A stretch of DNA of 64,000 bases. Source: Streptomyces gossypii (GTDB lineage: Bacteria; Actinomycetota; Actinomycetes; Streptomycetales; Streptomycetaceae). The DNA lies in the NCBI RefSeq assembly GCF_025165795.1, contig NZ_JAJAGO010000011.1, positions 1-64,000 on the forward strand, read 5' to 3'. The number at the start of each line of letters is the position of its first letter. The stretch's first letter is position 1. The position numbers were made by a program, and so were the translations under genes. Of the stretch, positions 15,081 through 24,308 are shown one piece after another. Under the pieces are notes generated by a model. It ran no database searches. It had not been told where the DNA came from and saw only the letters and a list, made by a program, of their open reading frames with translations.

Positions 15081-17336
15081 TCAGGACGTACGGGCGGCGT
15101 TGAGCGCCTCGACGGCGGCCTGGGCGTCCCCGAGGTTCGTGAAGTCCACCGCGATGAAGTTCACCGGCCGTCCGCGTTCGGCCTCGCAGCGACGCGCCCG
15201 CTCCAGCACGAAGTCCTTGCCGTTCACCTCTTCGGCGTCGATCCGGCTGCCGCCGCCGTGCGTGATGAAGTGGTTGAGCAGGAACAGCCCCTTGTCCTTG
15301 CCGCCGCGGTTGGGCTCGCAGCTCATCTCCCCGGGGGAGCTGAAGGCGTAGGGCGTCTCCATGCCGTACCGGTAGTAGTTGCGATACCAGGGGGCCGGGC
15401 CGTCCTGGCTCTCGGAGAAGACGACAAGGCGGGTGTCGTCCTCGACCATCTCCCCCAGGGTGGGCCACTGAGCTTCCGGATCGGAGTCGGGCGTGAACAG
15501 CAGGTCCTCCAGACCTGCCTCCCGGAACGCGGAGGCCGTCTGCTCGCCGCTGATGCCGTCCTGGGTTATCAGGGTGACCAGTTCCCCCGGATGCTCTTCG
15601 AGCCAGTCGCCCACCTCGCGCAGGGTCTCGACGAGAGGCACGGCTCCGGCCCGGCAGATCGCATGGCACAGCCAGAGTCCGCGCCTGGGCGGGCTCGCCT
15701 TGTCGATGAGCCCGGTGACCTGCCGCTGCATGTCGGGGGCGAACTCGGAGAGCTTCAGGCGCTCGGCGATCTCGTCGGGACGCTCCCAGGTGTGGGTGTC
15801 GATGAGCAGCGCCCTGGCACCGTTGTCCAGCTGCGTGGTGATGTCGGCGTCCTGGAGCGGACTGATGAACTTGTCGGCCGTCGACGACATCGCGTTGTGG
15901 CTGGCCAGGTAGGCGACCTGGTCGTAGCGCAGATCGCACAGTTCGGCAGAGCCGTTGCAGTAGATCCGCTCCGAACCCCTCGCCGCCGTCGGCAGCAGGG
16001 CGGGGCCCAGGACGACCGTCGTCGTGACGAGCACGCCGATACCGCCCAGCGCGGCCTTCCGCGCACGCAGCGACAGCGAACGGCCCGCGGCGCGCCGCTC
16101 CCACGCGACGGAGACGACGAACAGCAGCAGGCCCGCGCCCAACGGCAGGAGCGAGGCGAGCAGTCCGGCGTCGACGAGAGAGCGGAGGCCCGTCCGCTCC
16201 AGGTCCGTCACCAGGGCGGCCAGCGAAGGCGGCCATGAGGCGGGCGGCGTCCACAGCCAGGCGTCAGCGAGCCACCGTGCCAGCAGAAAGACGGAGGCGG
16301 TCAGGGCGCCGCCCATGAGGAGCAGGCGGGCGAGGAGACGCAGGCGCCGCGCCCGGGTCCGGGGCCCGAAGAGCCACAGGAGGACGACCGCCGCGATGCC
16401 CGCACCGGCGGCGAGCGTCTGCACCAGCCCCATGGTGAGGTGGGTGATGCCGCGTGCCGAATGCAGCGCGCCGGTGTCCGCGCCCGAGTTCTGCAAGTCC
16501 TCGGCCACGTTCCACTGGCCGCCATCGGTGATCTTGAGCAGGTCCTGCTCCGCCTTCTCGCCGCCGGTGCCTGCCGTGGTGCCCGGCAGATGCGGACCGA
16601 CCGCGGCCAGGGCCGTGGCCACGTCTCCCACCGAGAGCGCCCCCTCGACCTGGGCGTGCAGCGCCTCCCGTTCGCCCTTCGGCACACCGGAGAGCAGCAG
16701 GCGGGTCGCGTCCTGGACCGCCTTGTCGCCGAGCTCCACGCGGGGCAGACCGGAGGGCCTGCGGCCTGCGGCGAGATCGTCGAGAGCGGTTTCCATCGCC
16801 TCCAGGGCGGCGTCCAGATCGGCTTCGGTGCGCTCCTCGGTGCCGGAAACCAGGCTGCCCAGATACACCTCGCCCAGATCGCTCAGATTGGCCAGCACCG
16901 GTGTGAGGTCCACCGACAGGCTCAGACTGTCGGTGTCACCCCGCAGGTAGCGGAGCAGCGCGGCGATCTGATCGCCCGTCAGCTTCCTTACGGTGGCCAT
17001 CGGCAGCACGGTCTTGAGGTTCGCCGTCACCACCGACTCGGGCACCGGCAGACGCGCCAGCAGGCTCCTGGTCACCGGCTGTGCCTCCGGGTCGACGAGC
17101 ACCTCGTCGTACAGCCGGTCGTACGCCCGCTCGTCGTCCAGGACGCCCTGGTAGAAGCCGCGGTTGAGCACCGTGCCGCGCAGGGTGCCCGCGCTCACCA
17201 GGACCGTCACACACAGCACGGCCAGCACCCCGGCCAGGACCCTGGTCACTCTCCCCGGCCGGGCCTGACGCCAGCCGACGGGTGCAGTGGAGTCCGAGGG
17301 CCCGGTGCGGCCGGCCTTCGACGCTGCGTCGCCCAC
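15081..17336 (-). CDS. Multi-pass membrane protein with extracytoplasmic PI-PLC-like domain
   Basis: 751 residues. TM1 lies at ~31-51, followed by a ~250-residue external helical region. Four further TM segments fall at about 305-325, 340-357, 390-413 and 432-452. The C-terminal ~300 residues resemble the PI-PLC X domain: VAYLASHNAMSS holds a first catalytic histidine and LLIDTHTWE a second. Bacterial members cleave phosphoinositides or related phosphodiesters. The domain should sit outside the membrane. Paired cysteines (YCNGSAELCD, LCHAICRAG) fit an oxidising location. GTG start after GGAGGGGAGG. The substrate is unknown. Confidence 0.8.
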   Translation of the reverse strand: MGDAASKAGRTGPSDSTAPVGWRQARPGRVTRVLAGVLAVLCVTVLVSAGTLRGTVLNRGFYQGVLDDERAYDRLYDEVLVDPEAQPVTRSLLARLPVPESVVTANLKTVLPMATVRKLTGDQIAALLRYLRGDTDSLSLSVDLTPVLANLSDLGEVYLGSLVSGTEERTEADLDAALEAMETALDDLAAGRRPSGLPRVELGDKAVQDATRLLLSGVPKGEREALHAQVEGALSVGDVATALAAVGPHLPGTTAGTGGEKAEQDLLKITDGGQWNVAEDLQNSGADTGALHSARGITHLTMGLVQTLAAGAGIAAVVLLWLFGPRTRARRLRLLARLLLMGGALTASVFLLARWLADAWLWTPPASWPPSLAALVTDLERTGLRSLVDAGLLASLLPLGAGLLLFVVSVAWERRAAGRSLSLRARKAALGGIGVLVTTTVVLGPALLPTAARGSERIYCNGSAELCDLRYDQVAYLASHNAMSSTADKFISPLQDADITTQLDNGARALLIDTHTWERPDEIAERLKLSEFAPDMQRQVTGLIDKASPPRRGLWLCHAICRAGAVPLVETLREVGDWLEEHPGELVTLITQDGISGEQTASAFREAGLEDLLFTPDSDPEAQWPTLGEMVEDDTRLVVFSESQDGPAPWYRNYYRYGMETPYAFSSPGEMSCEPNRGGKDKGLFLLNHFITHGGGSRIDAEEVNGKDFVLERARRCEAERGRPVNFIAVDFTNLGDAQAAVEALNAARTS

Positions 17337-17502
17337 CTCGGCGCCCTCCCCTCCGGATCCGTGACAGCTTTGCTGCCCGTTTGCTGCTCACCAGACTAGT
17401 TTGCGGGGAGCCCCACTTCGTCACGTATCGCGCGCACCCCCTCGGCGAACGCTTGCGAGATCGCGGGCGGCCGGGTAGTCGCAGGCGGCCGGGTATGCGA
17501 AC

Positions 17503-18285
17503 CTACCCCGCGCCGGGGGCGCCCTCCGCGTGCGCGCCTACCCCCGTACGCCCCCGCGCGACGTCCGGGCGGAGCACCAGGTCCTCGTCGTACGCGCCGC
17601 CCCGCTCGTGCCGGTAGGGGATCGGCGTGGCCGTGGGGAGCGTCCGGAGCCGCTCCCGGAGCTGGGCGGCGGCCTCGTCGGCGGCCTGGGCCGTGGCACG
17701 GTCCGCGCCGTACACGACAAGCGGCGGCAGCGCGGCCATCCCGGTGTACCAGAACGTGCCGTGCAGCAGCGGGAAGAGCACCTCCTCCACCTGCCCGTGG
17801 ATGCCGCGCGGTCCGAAGCTGGACTCCCGGGCACCGACCGAGGTGACCACCAGTGCCCGCTTTCCGGCGAGCCCGCCGTCCCCGTACCGCCGCACGCCGC
17901 CCTGGTCGTCCTTGACGCCGAAAGCGAAGCCCTGCACGAGCACGCGGTCGAACCAGCCCTTGAGGATGGCGGGCGGCCCGAACCACCACAGCGGGAAGTG
18001 GAAGACGATCGCGTCGGCCCAGGCGATCTTCTCCTGCTCGGCGAGGATGTCATCGCTCAGCTTGCCCTCCCGGTATCCGTGCTCCTGCTCCGCGCCGACG
18101 AACAGCCGGTCGGTGGACTCGCGACGGAAGTCCCCCGCGTCCACAGTGGGCTTCCAGTCCATTGCGTAGAGGTCCGAGACGCGGGTCCGGTGGCCGGACT
18201 CCTCCAGCGCGCGCAGGCCGTCGGCCATGAGCGAGGCGTTCAGGGAGCGGGTTTCGGGGTGGGCGAATATCCAGAGAATGTTCAT
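17503..18285 (-). CDS. NAD(P)H oxidoreductase of the flavodoxin-like (NQO1/KefF) family
   Basis: 260 residues starting MNILWIFAHPETRSLNASL, the FMN/FAD phosphate-binding loop of NQO1-type quinone reductases. Further family signs are AWADAIVFHFPLWWFGPPAILKGWFDRVLVQGFAF and ALVVTSVGARESSFGPRGIHG. It would transfer two electrons from NAD(P)H to quinones or electrophiles. The tail after ~230 is longer than usual. It is divergent from a DJ-1/AraC regulator gene 71 bases away, which probably controls it. The ATG at 18285 is very close to GGAGG. Confidence 0.88.
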   Translation of the reverse strand: MNILWIFAHPETRSLNASLMADGLRALEESGHRTRVSDLYAMDWKPTVDAGDFRRESTDRLFVGAEQEHGYREGKLSDDILAEQEKIAWADAIVFHFPLWWFGPPAILKGWFDRVLVQGFAFGVKDDQGGVRRYGDGGLAGKRALVVTSVGARESSFGPRGIHGQVEEVLFPLLHGTFWYTGMAALPPLVVYGADRATAQAADEAAAQLRERLRTLPTATPIPYRHERGGAYDEDLVLRPDVARGRTGVGAHAEGAPGAG

Positions 18286-18356
18286 GCCTCCGATGCTGCG
18301 TCCGACTGCCCGGCGCGACCACTGGCCACATGGACACGATGTGAAAGAATCGGGCC

Positions 18357-19466
18357 ATGTCTGCTGTGGCTGCCGCGCACGAGCGGCCCGACGCATCTGC
18401 CGCACCTGCCGCACCTGGCTTCGGCGCTCCCGGTCGGCACCGGGTCGCCGTCCTCGTCCGTCACGGGGTGCTGCCGCTGGAGCTGGGGCTGGTCCACCAG
18501 ATGTTCGGCGGCGCGGTCGCGCCCCGCGGCGCGCCGGATGCCGGTGAGCCGCTCTACGCGGTGGTGACCTGCGCACTCGCCCCCGGCGAGATCCGTACGG
18601 ATGCCGACTTCCTGATCCGCGTCGCCTGCGGGCCCGAGTTGCTGGCCGAGGCCGACACCGTGATCGTCCCGGCCTCGCACGAGGCGGACGAGACCGAGAG
18701 CGAGGGACGGCTCGGCACCGCGCTCGCCGACGCCCTCGCCCGCATACGCCCCGGCACCCGGATCGCCTCGATCTGCACCGGGTCCTTCGTCCTGGCCGCC
18801 GCCGGGCTGCTGGACGGGAAGCGCGCCACCACCCACTGGAAGTCCGCCGACCACTTCCGGGCCCTCTACCCTGCGGTGGACCTCGATCCGGACGTCCTCT
18901 ACACCGACGCGGGCGACGTCCTGACCTCGGCGGGCGAGGTGGCCGGGATCGACCTCTGCCTGCACATGATCCGGAGCGACCACGGGGCGGCCGTCGCCAA
19001 CGACGTCGCCCGCACCACCGTCGTACCACCCCACCGGGACGGCGGTCAGGCACAGTTCATCACCCGCCCGGTATCCGAGCCGGGGCGCCGCGCCTCCACC
19101 GGCACGGCCCGCGCCTGGGCCCTGGAACATCTCGACCGCCCCCTCACCCTCGGCGAGTTGGCCGCATGCGAGTCGATGAGCGTACGGACCTTCACACGCC
19201 GCTTCCGGGAGGAGGTCGGCCTCACTCCCGGCCGGTGGCTCAGCCAGCAGCGCGTGCAGCGGGCCCGGCAACTGCTGGAGGAGACGGACCTGCCCGTCGA
19301 CCGGGTGGCCGCCCAGGCAGGCTTCGGCACCGGCACCTCACTCCGCCAGCACCTCCAGACGGCCCTCGGCGTCTCCCCCAGCGCCTACCGCCGCACCTTC
19401 CGCGGCCCCGCCACCCTGCCGGACCGCCTCCCAGCGACCACTGATCTTCATCGGTCGACGGTTTGA
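18357..19466 (+). CDS. GlxA-type regulator: DJ-1/PfpI domain plus AraC HTH (copy 1)
   Basis: 369 residues. After a ~25-residue Ala/Pro leader, the DJ-1/PfpI-like domain spans ~28-240 (DTVIVPASHEAD, then ASICTGSFVLAAAGLLDGKRATTHW, with cysteine in the nucleophile-elbow position). AraC helix-turn-helix motifs lie at ~255-350 (LGELAACESMSVRTFTRRFREEVGL and VDRVAAQAGFGTGTSLRQHL). It is very similar to the regulator at 21544 and is divergent from the oxidoreductase gene. The last codons form one arm of a 19-bp inverted repeat. Confidence 0.9.
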   Translation: MSAVAAAHERPDASAAPAAPGFGAPGRHRVAVLVRHGVLPLELGLVHQMFGGAVAPRGAPDAGEPLYAVVTCALAPGEIRTDADFLIRVACGPELLAEADTVIVPASHEADETESEGRLGTALADALARIRPGTRIASICTGSFVLAAAGLLDGKRATTHWKSADHFRALYPAVDLDPDVLYTDAGDVLTSAGEVAGIDLCLHMIRSDHGAAVANDVARTTVVPPHRDGGQAQFITRPVSEPGRRASTGTARAWALEHLDRPLTLGELAACESMSVRTFTRRFREEVGLTPGRWLSQQRVQRARQLLEETDLPVDRVAAQAGFGTGTSLRQHLQTALGVSPSAYRRTFRGPATLPDRLPATTDLHRSTV

Positions 19467-19513
19467 CCACGCGAGGGCCACTTTCCTGGTCAGTCCGTCG
19501 ACCGATGAAGATC
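19443..19513 (+). repeat. 19-bp perfect inverted repeat at the 3' end of the GlxA-type gene
   Basis: Arms 19443-19461 and 19495-19513 are perfect complements. After a two-base mismatch the pairing continues for six more bases (19464-19469 with 19487-19492). The left arm encodes the last residues and runs up to the stop codon. It may be a terminator without T tract, or a trace of a small mobile or duplicated element. Confidence 0.75.
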
Positions 19514-19595
19514 CACGAGGAGAGCCGTCAGCTGGGCGGAATCGCGCACCTGCACCGCATTTCGCGGGAGAACGGCGAGTCCGTGAAACGGTGGG

Positions 19596-20114
19596 GTGGT
19601 GACTCAAGGCAACGAGCAGCCCCGCGTACTCAGGCCCGCGCTGGAATCGATGACGCTGCTTGTCGCGGCCGTCATCGTGCACGACACAGCCGCCGACCGC
19701 GTTCTCCTGCTCCAGCGTGGCGAGCAGGCCAAGTTCGCCCGGGGCAAGTGGGATCTGCCTGTCGGGAAGAGTGAACCGGGCGAGGCGGTCACCGGGACCG
19801 CGGTCCGTGAGCTGTGGGAGGAGACGGGGCTGACGGTGCGGCCCGAGGCCCTGAGGATCGCCCATGTCGTCCACAGCGCCCGGGGTGTCGAAGCCCCCGG
19901 CGGCTTCCTCACCGTCGTCTTCGCCGCAGACCGGTGGTCCGGCGAGCCGGAGAACCGTGAGCCCCATAAGCACTCGCAGGTCTGCTGGGTGGATACGGAC
20001 GCCATACCCGGGGAGTTCGTGCCCTCCAGCGCCGGTGCTCTGCACAGTTATCTGAGTCAGCATCAGGCCCAGGCCCAGGCACGGGTGGAGATCACGCTGC
20101 ACGGGTGGGGCTGA
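19596..20114 (+). CDS. Nudix hydrolase
   Basis: 172 residues with a complete Nudix box GKSEPGEAVTG to RELWEETGL (Gx5Ex7REUxEExGU), so it should hydrolyse a nucleoside diphosphate linked to another group, with Mg. The N-terminal strand is TLLVAAVIVHDTAADRVLLLQRG. It is most like the MutT/ADP-sugar type; the substrate cannot be assigned. Starts are ambiguous: GTG 19596 or 19599, or ATG 19650 just before the domain. It sits between the two regulator/effector modules and ends 27 bases from the convergent MFS gene. Confidence 0.87.
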   Translation: MVTQGNEQPRVLRPALESMTLLVAAVIVHDTAADRVLLLQRGEQAKFARGKWDLPVGKSEPGEAVTGTAVRELWEETGLTVRPEALRIAHVVHSARGVEAPGGFLTVVFAADRWSGEPENREPHKHSQVCWVDTDAIPGEFVPSSAGALHSYLSQHQAQAQARVEITLHGWG

Positions 20115-20141
20115 GCCGGACTCCCCGCCGGGAGGCGTCCG

Positions 20142-21473
20142 TCAGGCCGCGATCGTGACCTCCGGGCGCCGGCGGATGACCAGGGCCATCAAAGCCGCCG
20201 TCGCGCACAGTGCGCCCGAGGCGATCCACACGATGTCGTACGTGCCGAAGGTGTCGCGTGCCAGGCCCGCCAGGAACGCGACGATCGCCGCGCCGATCTG
20301 GTGTGACGCCAGCACCCAGCCGAAGACGATCGCCCCGTCGGCGCCGAAGTGTTCCCGGCACAGGGCGATCGTCGGCGGCACGGTCGCCACCCAGTCGAGG
20401 CCGTAGAAGACGATGAAGAAGAGCATCGGCGGCTGCAAGTCGTCCGTGAAGAGCATCGGGAGGAAGAGCAGCGAGACCCCGCGCAGCGCGTAGTACGTCG
20501 CCAGCAGCCGCCGGGGATCGTAGCGGTCGGTGAACCAGCCGGAGGCGATGGTGCCGATGATGTCGAAGACGCCGATCACCGCGAGCAGCGAGGCGGCGGT
20601 CGGTATCGCCATTCCGTGGTCGTGCGCGGCCGGGACGAAGTGGACGCCGATGAGGCCGTTCGTCGAGGCGCCGCAGATCGCGAAGGTACCGGCGAGCAGC
20701 CAGAAAACCCTGGTGCGGACGGCCGAGTTGAGTGCGCCCAGGGTGCGGCGTGCGGCACCGGTGGTGGAGACCTCGGGCGTCACATAGTCGTCGCCCGCCC
20801 CGTACGGCCGCAGTCCGACGTCCTCGGGCCGGTCCCGCAGAAGCCACATCACCAGCGGTACGACGGCGAGCGCCGCCCCGGACACGATCAGCGAAGCCGT
20901 CCGCCAGCCCGGTCCCCCCACCAGGACGGCGATCAGCGGCAGGAAGACCAGCTGCCCCGCCGCTCCGCCCGCGGTGAGCACGCCGGTGACCAGGCCGCGG
21001 CGCTGGACGAACCAGCGGTTGGTGACGGTGGCCGCGAAGGCCAGCGCCATGGAACCGCTGCCGAGACCGACCAGCACGCCCCAGCACAGGATCAGTTGCC
21101 AGGCGGAGGTCATGAAGACGGTCAGCCCGCTGCCCGCCGAGATCAGCAACAGTGCGCAGGAGACGACGCGTCGGATGCCGTAGCGCTCCATCAGCGCGGA
21201 GGCGAACGGTGCGGTGAGCCCGTAGAGCAGGACATTGATAGAGACCGCGCCGGAGATGGTGCCGCGCGACCAGCCGAACTCGTCCTGCAGCGGGTCGATG
21301 AAGAGGCTCGGCGTGGAGCGGAAACCCGCCGCCCCGATGAGTGCGACGAAGCAGACGAGCGCGACCCACCAGGCACGGTGCACGCGCGGTCGGCGGCCGG
21401 GGCGCGGGGAGTCGCTCCCGGCTCCGGTCCCGGCCTCGGAACCGGGGGACTGGGGAGGGAGTGTCTTTGTCAC
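20142..21473 (-). CDS. Major facilitator superfamily transporter
   Basis: 443 residues from GTG 21473; the frame extends to 21545, but that would overlap the divergent regulator's start. There are about 12 hydrophobic segments, with WWVALVCFVALIGAAGF as TM1. The MFS loop 2-3 motif appears as ALMERYGIRR, a second basic loop as WFTDRYDPRRLL, and the centre holds a hydrophilic loop (DRPEDVGLRPYGAGDDY). It resembles monocarboxylate/oxalate-formate-type carriers. It is divergent from the second DJ-1/AraC regulator, whose target it probably is. The substrate is unknown. Confidence 0.88.
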   Translation of the reverse strand: MTKTLPPQSPGSEAGTGAGSDSPRPGRRPRVHRAWWVALVCFVALIGAAGFRSTPSLFIDPLQDEFGWSRGTISGAVSINVLLYGLTAPFASALMERYGIRRVVSCALLLISAGSGLTVFMTSAWQLILCWGVLVGLGSGSMALAFAATVTNRWFVQRRGLVTGVLTAGGAAGQLVFLPLIAVLVGGPGWRTASLIVSGAALAVVPLVMWLLRDRPEDVGLRPYGAGDDYVTPEVSTTGAARRTLGALNSAVRTRVFWLLAGTFAICGASTNGLIGVHFVPAAHDHGMAIPTAASLLAVIGVFDIIGTIASGWFTDRYDPRRLLATYYALRGVSLLFLPMLFTDDLQPPMLFFIVFYGLDWVATVPPTIALCREHFGADGAIVFGWVLASHQIGAAIVAFLAGLARDTFGTYDIVWIASGALCATAALMALVIRRRPEVTIAA

Positions 21474-21543
21474 GCGCTCACTCTCGGCTGCCCGGCCCGT
21501 CCGCACGAGTGGCCCGACGGCCACCATATGCGAGGATCGGGCC

Positions 21544-22569
21544 ATGAGTGTTTTCCGTCACCACGGCCGCCACCGGGTCGCCGTGTTCGTCCGCCATGGG
21601 CTGCTGCCGATCGAACTCGGCATCCCGCACCGGATGATGGGCCGCGCCAAGAGCGCGGCGGACGAACCGCTCTACGAGGTGATCACCTGTTCCGTCACCC
21701 CGGGTGCGGTCCGTACGGACGCCGACTTCAGCGTCAACGTGGAGCACGGGCCCGAGGCGCTTGCCGAGGCCGACACGGTGATCGTCCCGGCGGCGCACGA
21801 GAGTGACGAGCCGTCCACCACCGGCAGCATGAGCCCGGCGCTCGCCGACGCCTTCGCCCGCATCCGCCCCCGCGCCCGGATCGCCTCGATCTGCACCGGG
21901 GCGTACGTTCTCGCCGCAGCCGGGCTGCTCGACGGGAAACGGGCAACCACCCACTGGGCCTCCTGCCTCCGCTTCCAGCAGCTCTTCCCACAGGTGAAGG
22001 TCGACCCGGACGTGCTCTATGTGGCCGACGGAAGGGTGCTCACCTCGGCCGGGGTCGCCTCCGGCGTCGACCTGTGCCTGCACATGGTGCGCGAGGACTT
22101 CGGCTCGGCGGTCGCGAACTCCGTCGCGCGCCGGACGGTCGTACCGCCCCACCGGGACGGCGGGCAGGCGCAGTTCATCGAACGGCCGATGCCCGAGCCC
22201 GGCATACACGGCACCGGCACGGCCCGCGCCTGGGCCCTGGAGCATCTCGACCGTCCGCTTGCGCTACGGGAGTTGGCGGCACGCGAGTCGATGAGCGTAC
22301 GGACCTTCACGCGTCGCTTCCGTGAGGAGGTCGGGCTGAGCCCGCAGCAGTGGCTGACTCGGCAGCGCGTCGAACGGGCCCGGCACCTGCTGGAGAGCAG
22401 CGACCTGCCCGTCGATCAGGTGGCGGCCGCGGCGGGCTTCGGCTCGGCCGCGGCCTTGCGCATGCATCTTCAGACGGCTCTCGGGGTGTCACCCAGTGCG
22501 TACCGGCGGACCTTCCGCACGGGCGGCGCCGACGCGGCGGTGGCGCAGGCGGTGGGCACGGGCCGGTGA
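21544..22569 (+). CDS. GlxA-type regulator: DJ-1/PfpI domain plus AraC HTH (copy 2)
   Basis: 341 residues, a close paralogue of the regulator at 18357. Shared stretches include ASICTGAYVLAAAGLLDGKR, VVPPHRDGGQAQFI and MSVRTFTRRFREEVGL. It lacks the Ala/Pro leader of copy 1. The bases before both starts are also alike (GATCGGGCC directly before ATG here, AATCGGGCC in copy 1), suggesting duplication of regulator plus promoter. The divergent neighbour is the MFS transporter. The C-terminal tail (GGADAAVAQAVGTGR) differs from copy 1. Confidence 0.9.
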   Translation: MSVFRHHGRHRVAVFVRHGLLPIELGIPHRMMGRAKSAADEPLYEVITCSVTPGAVRTDADFSVNVEHGPEALAEADTVIVPAAHESDEPSTTGSMSPALADAFARIRPRARIASICTGAYVLAAAGLLDGKRATTHWASCLRFQQLFPQVKVDPDVLYVADGRVLTSAGVASGVDLCLHMVREDFGSAVANSVARRTVVPPHRDGGQAQFIERPMPEPGIHGTGTARAWALEHLDRPLALRELAARESMSVRTFTRRFREEVGLSPQQWLTRQRVERARHLLESSDLPVDQVAAAAGFGSAAALRMHLQTALGVSPSAYRRTFRTGGADAAVAQAVGTGR

Positions 22570-23000
22570 GCGCGGGCCGGTGGGCACGCGCGGGCCCACC
22601 CGGGGCGGTGTGCCCGTGCGTACCACCGGGCGCCACACGGACGGCCACCGCCCGGACCGGCGCTCAGACCCTGCCTCCGAGGAGGCCGACGCCGTCTCGC
22701 GACCCGCAGTCGCCGAGGCTTCGGGCGCGACAGCCCGCTCCTCGACTCCCCTCACGACGCATCGCTCACCCAAGCGTGATCAAGAGGACACTCCACGTCA
22801 ACACCTGGTCTGGGCTTTCCGCAGCCAGGAGGGGTGGAAGGGGGTCATGGCGGGGCGCAAAGGGCACGGGCGGCGGCGCGCAGGGAGTCGTGGGACATCA
22901 CGTACGGGCGCGGACAGTCACTCGGGATCAGCAGGCAGCGGTGAGCGACCGCGGTGACCGGCAACGGCAAGCGGCGGCACTGAGGATCAGGCGGTGAAGA
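22570..23000. other. Gene-free stretch between AraC-type and STAS genes
   Basis: 431 bases with no credible gene; open frames here are GC artefacts. A near-tandem duplication (GATCAGGCGGTGA twice around 22986-23010) runs into the end of the STAS gene. No hairpin of terminator strength was found by eye. Confidence 0.5.
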
Positions 23001-23381
23001 TCAGGCGGTGAGCGGGCCCGTCGTGGCTGACTGGCCGGTCGCCGCGGGCAGGTCTGGGTAGCAGTCGAAGAGCCTGCGCACACCGAGCGCGGCGAGCACA
23101 CGGTTGACATGCGAGCCGTCCTCGGCACCGCGCGCGGGGAGGATCAGCCGCAACTGCCCTGCGCAAGAGCGCATCAGCCGACGGGACGCGATCAGGACAC
23201 CCACTCCGCTGGAGTCACAGAAGAGCACTTCGGAGAGGTCGAGCACGAGGCTGCGGCGGCCCTCGGCCACAGCGTCATGGACGCGCTGCCGCACGGCGGG
23301 CGAGGTGACCAGATCCATTTCGCCGGACACTCGCAGGACAGTCCACTCCCCACGCACCTCCTCCCATACTTTCAACGACAC
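23001..23381 (-). CDS. STAS-domain anti-sigma factor antagonist
   Basis: 126 residues with the STAS core: VLRVSGEMDLVTSP, SLVLDLSEVLFCDSSGVGVLIASRR. Ser57 or Ser58 in DSSG is the residue phosphorylated by HATPase-type anti-sigma kinases in SpoIIAA/RsbV/BldG. Unphosphorylated, such proteins bind the kinase and free a sigma factor. No kinase gene adjoins it; the ATPase at 2302 is far away. The start is GTG 23381 after GGAAGGGG. It is divergent from an ECF sigma factor gene. Confidence 0.9.
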   Translation of the reverse strand: MSLKVWEEVRGEWTVLRVSGEMDLVTSPAVRQRVHDAVAEGRRSLVLDLSEVLFCDSSGVGVLIASRRLMRSCAGQLRLILPARGAEDGSHVNRVLAALGVRRLFDCYPDLPAATGQSATTGPLTA

Positions 23382-23732
23382 GTGGCCCCTTCCCTTTCGC
23401 TCACCGAACGAACTCGATCGCCTGCCGGAAGTGATCCTTCCCTGTCTCGGCTGCCCTGCCGACCGCGGTCAAAACTGCTTCACCTCATGACCCTATGCCC
23501 TGGTCGACCCGTTCCTCCCCTTCGTTCCAGTCGGAACAGCACGCTCATCTGGCATATCCGTGCAGGGAATACCACTCACGAACGACAAAAATCAGCAGAA
23601 AGTGACGAGTTCGACACCATCAGCAATATCTCTAGGGCGCACATTGCCTCAAAGGGGCGTACGTTGTCAGCCCCCCGCACTACATTCGAGGAGACGGCTG
23701 GGGTGACGAGGGCGTTTGGGGAGCGGGGCCAC
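23382..23732. other. Divergent promoter region between STAS and ECF sigma genes
   Basis: 351 bases, clearly richer in A/T than its surroundings between about 23520 and 23640. It must carry promoters for both directions. I cannot identify a specific sigma consensus by eye, and no RNA gene is recognised. Confidence 0.45.
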
Positions 23733-24308
23733 ATGGCATACGACACATCACCGCGTTGGGACCGGAAGATGCAGCAGCGGCTGGCGCGAGGCGAGGCAGC
23801 GGCGCTGAGCGAGCTCTACGACCGCTACGCCGCCCTGGTCCACAGCCTCGCCCACCGCGTGCTGGACGACGACGAATCCGCAGACCGTACGACACGGGAG
23901 GTCTTCACCCATGTGTGGGAACACCCGGACGCCTACGACCCGCGGCAGGGTTCGCTCCGCTCATGGATCGCCGCGCTCGCACAGCGGCAGGCCGCGTACC
24001 GGCTCCGGCAGCAACAGCACGGTGGCTCACCCGAGCAGATCGAAGAGAAAGTGCGCGCCGCCTCCGCCGCCGCCCGCGCCGACTACATCGTGACGTCCAT
24101 GCCCGCGTCGCTGCGCGCCGCCCTCGAACTCGCCTACTTCCAGCGCCGCGACTGCCGTCAGACAGCCGAGCACCTGGGCGTCACAGAAGACGAGGCGCGG
24201 CGCAGACTGCGGCTGGGGCTCCAGCTGCTCTCCTCGGCCACGACCCGGCCGCTGCCAGCCGGACCGGAATCACCCCGCATCCCACCGGGCCTCGGGCGAG
24301 CGCGGTGA
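23733..24308 (+). CDS. ECF-type RNA polymerase sigma factor
   Basis: 191 residues from ATG 23733 (GGGGAG upstream). A GTG at 23703, ten codons earlier and with GAGGAG upstream, is an alternative start. Sigma region 2 lies at ~18-85 (ALSELYDRYAALVHSLAHRVL and YDPRQGSLRSWIAALAQRQA). Region 4 lies at ~110-165 (SMPASLRAALELAYFQRRDCRQTAEHLGV, then DEARRRLRLGLQLL). It directs polymerase to a stress or surface regulon. The stop overlaps the GTG of the next gene, its anti-sigma factor. Confidence 0.9.
   Translation: MAYDTSPRWDRKMQQRLARGEAAALSELYDRYAALVHSLAHRVLDDDESADRTTREVFTHVWEHPDAYDPRQGSLRSWIAALAQRQAAYRLRQQQHGGSPEQIEEKVRAASAAARADYIVTSMPASLRAALELAYFQRRDCRQTAEHLGVTEDEARRRLRLGLQLLSSATTRPLPAGPESPRIPPGLGRAR

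Noticed and set aside
15258..16238. Long plus-strand open frame antisense to the PLC-like membrane protein gene
   Set aside because: High GC at third codon positions of the real gene removes stops from other frames; composition is Arg/Gly/Pro-rich and matches no family. The same applies to many long frames throughout.
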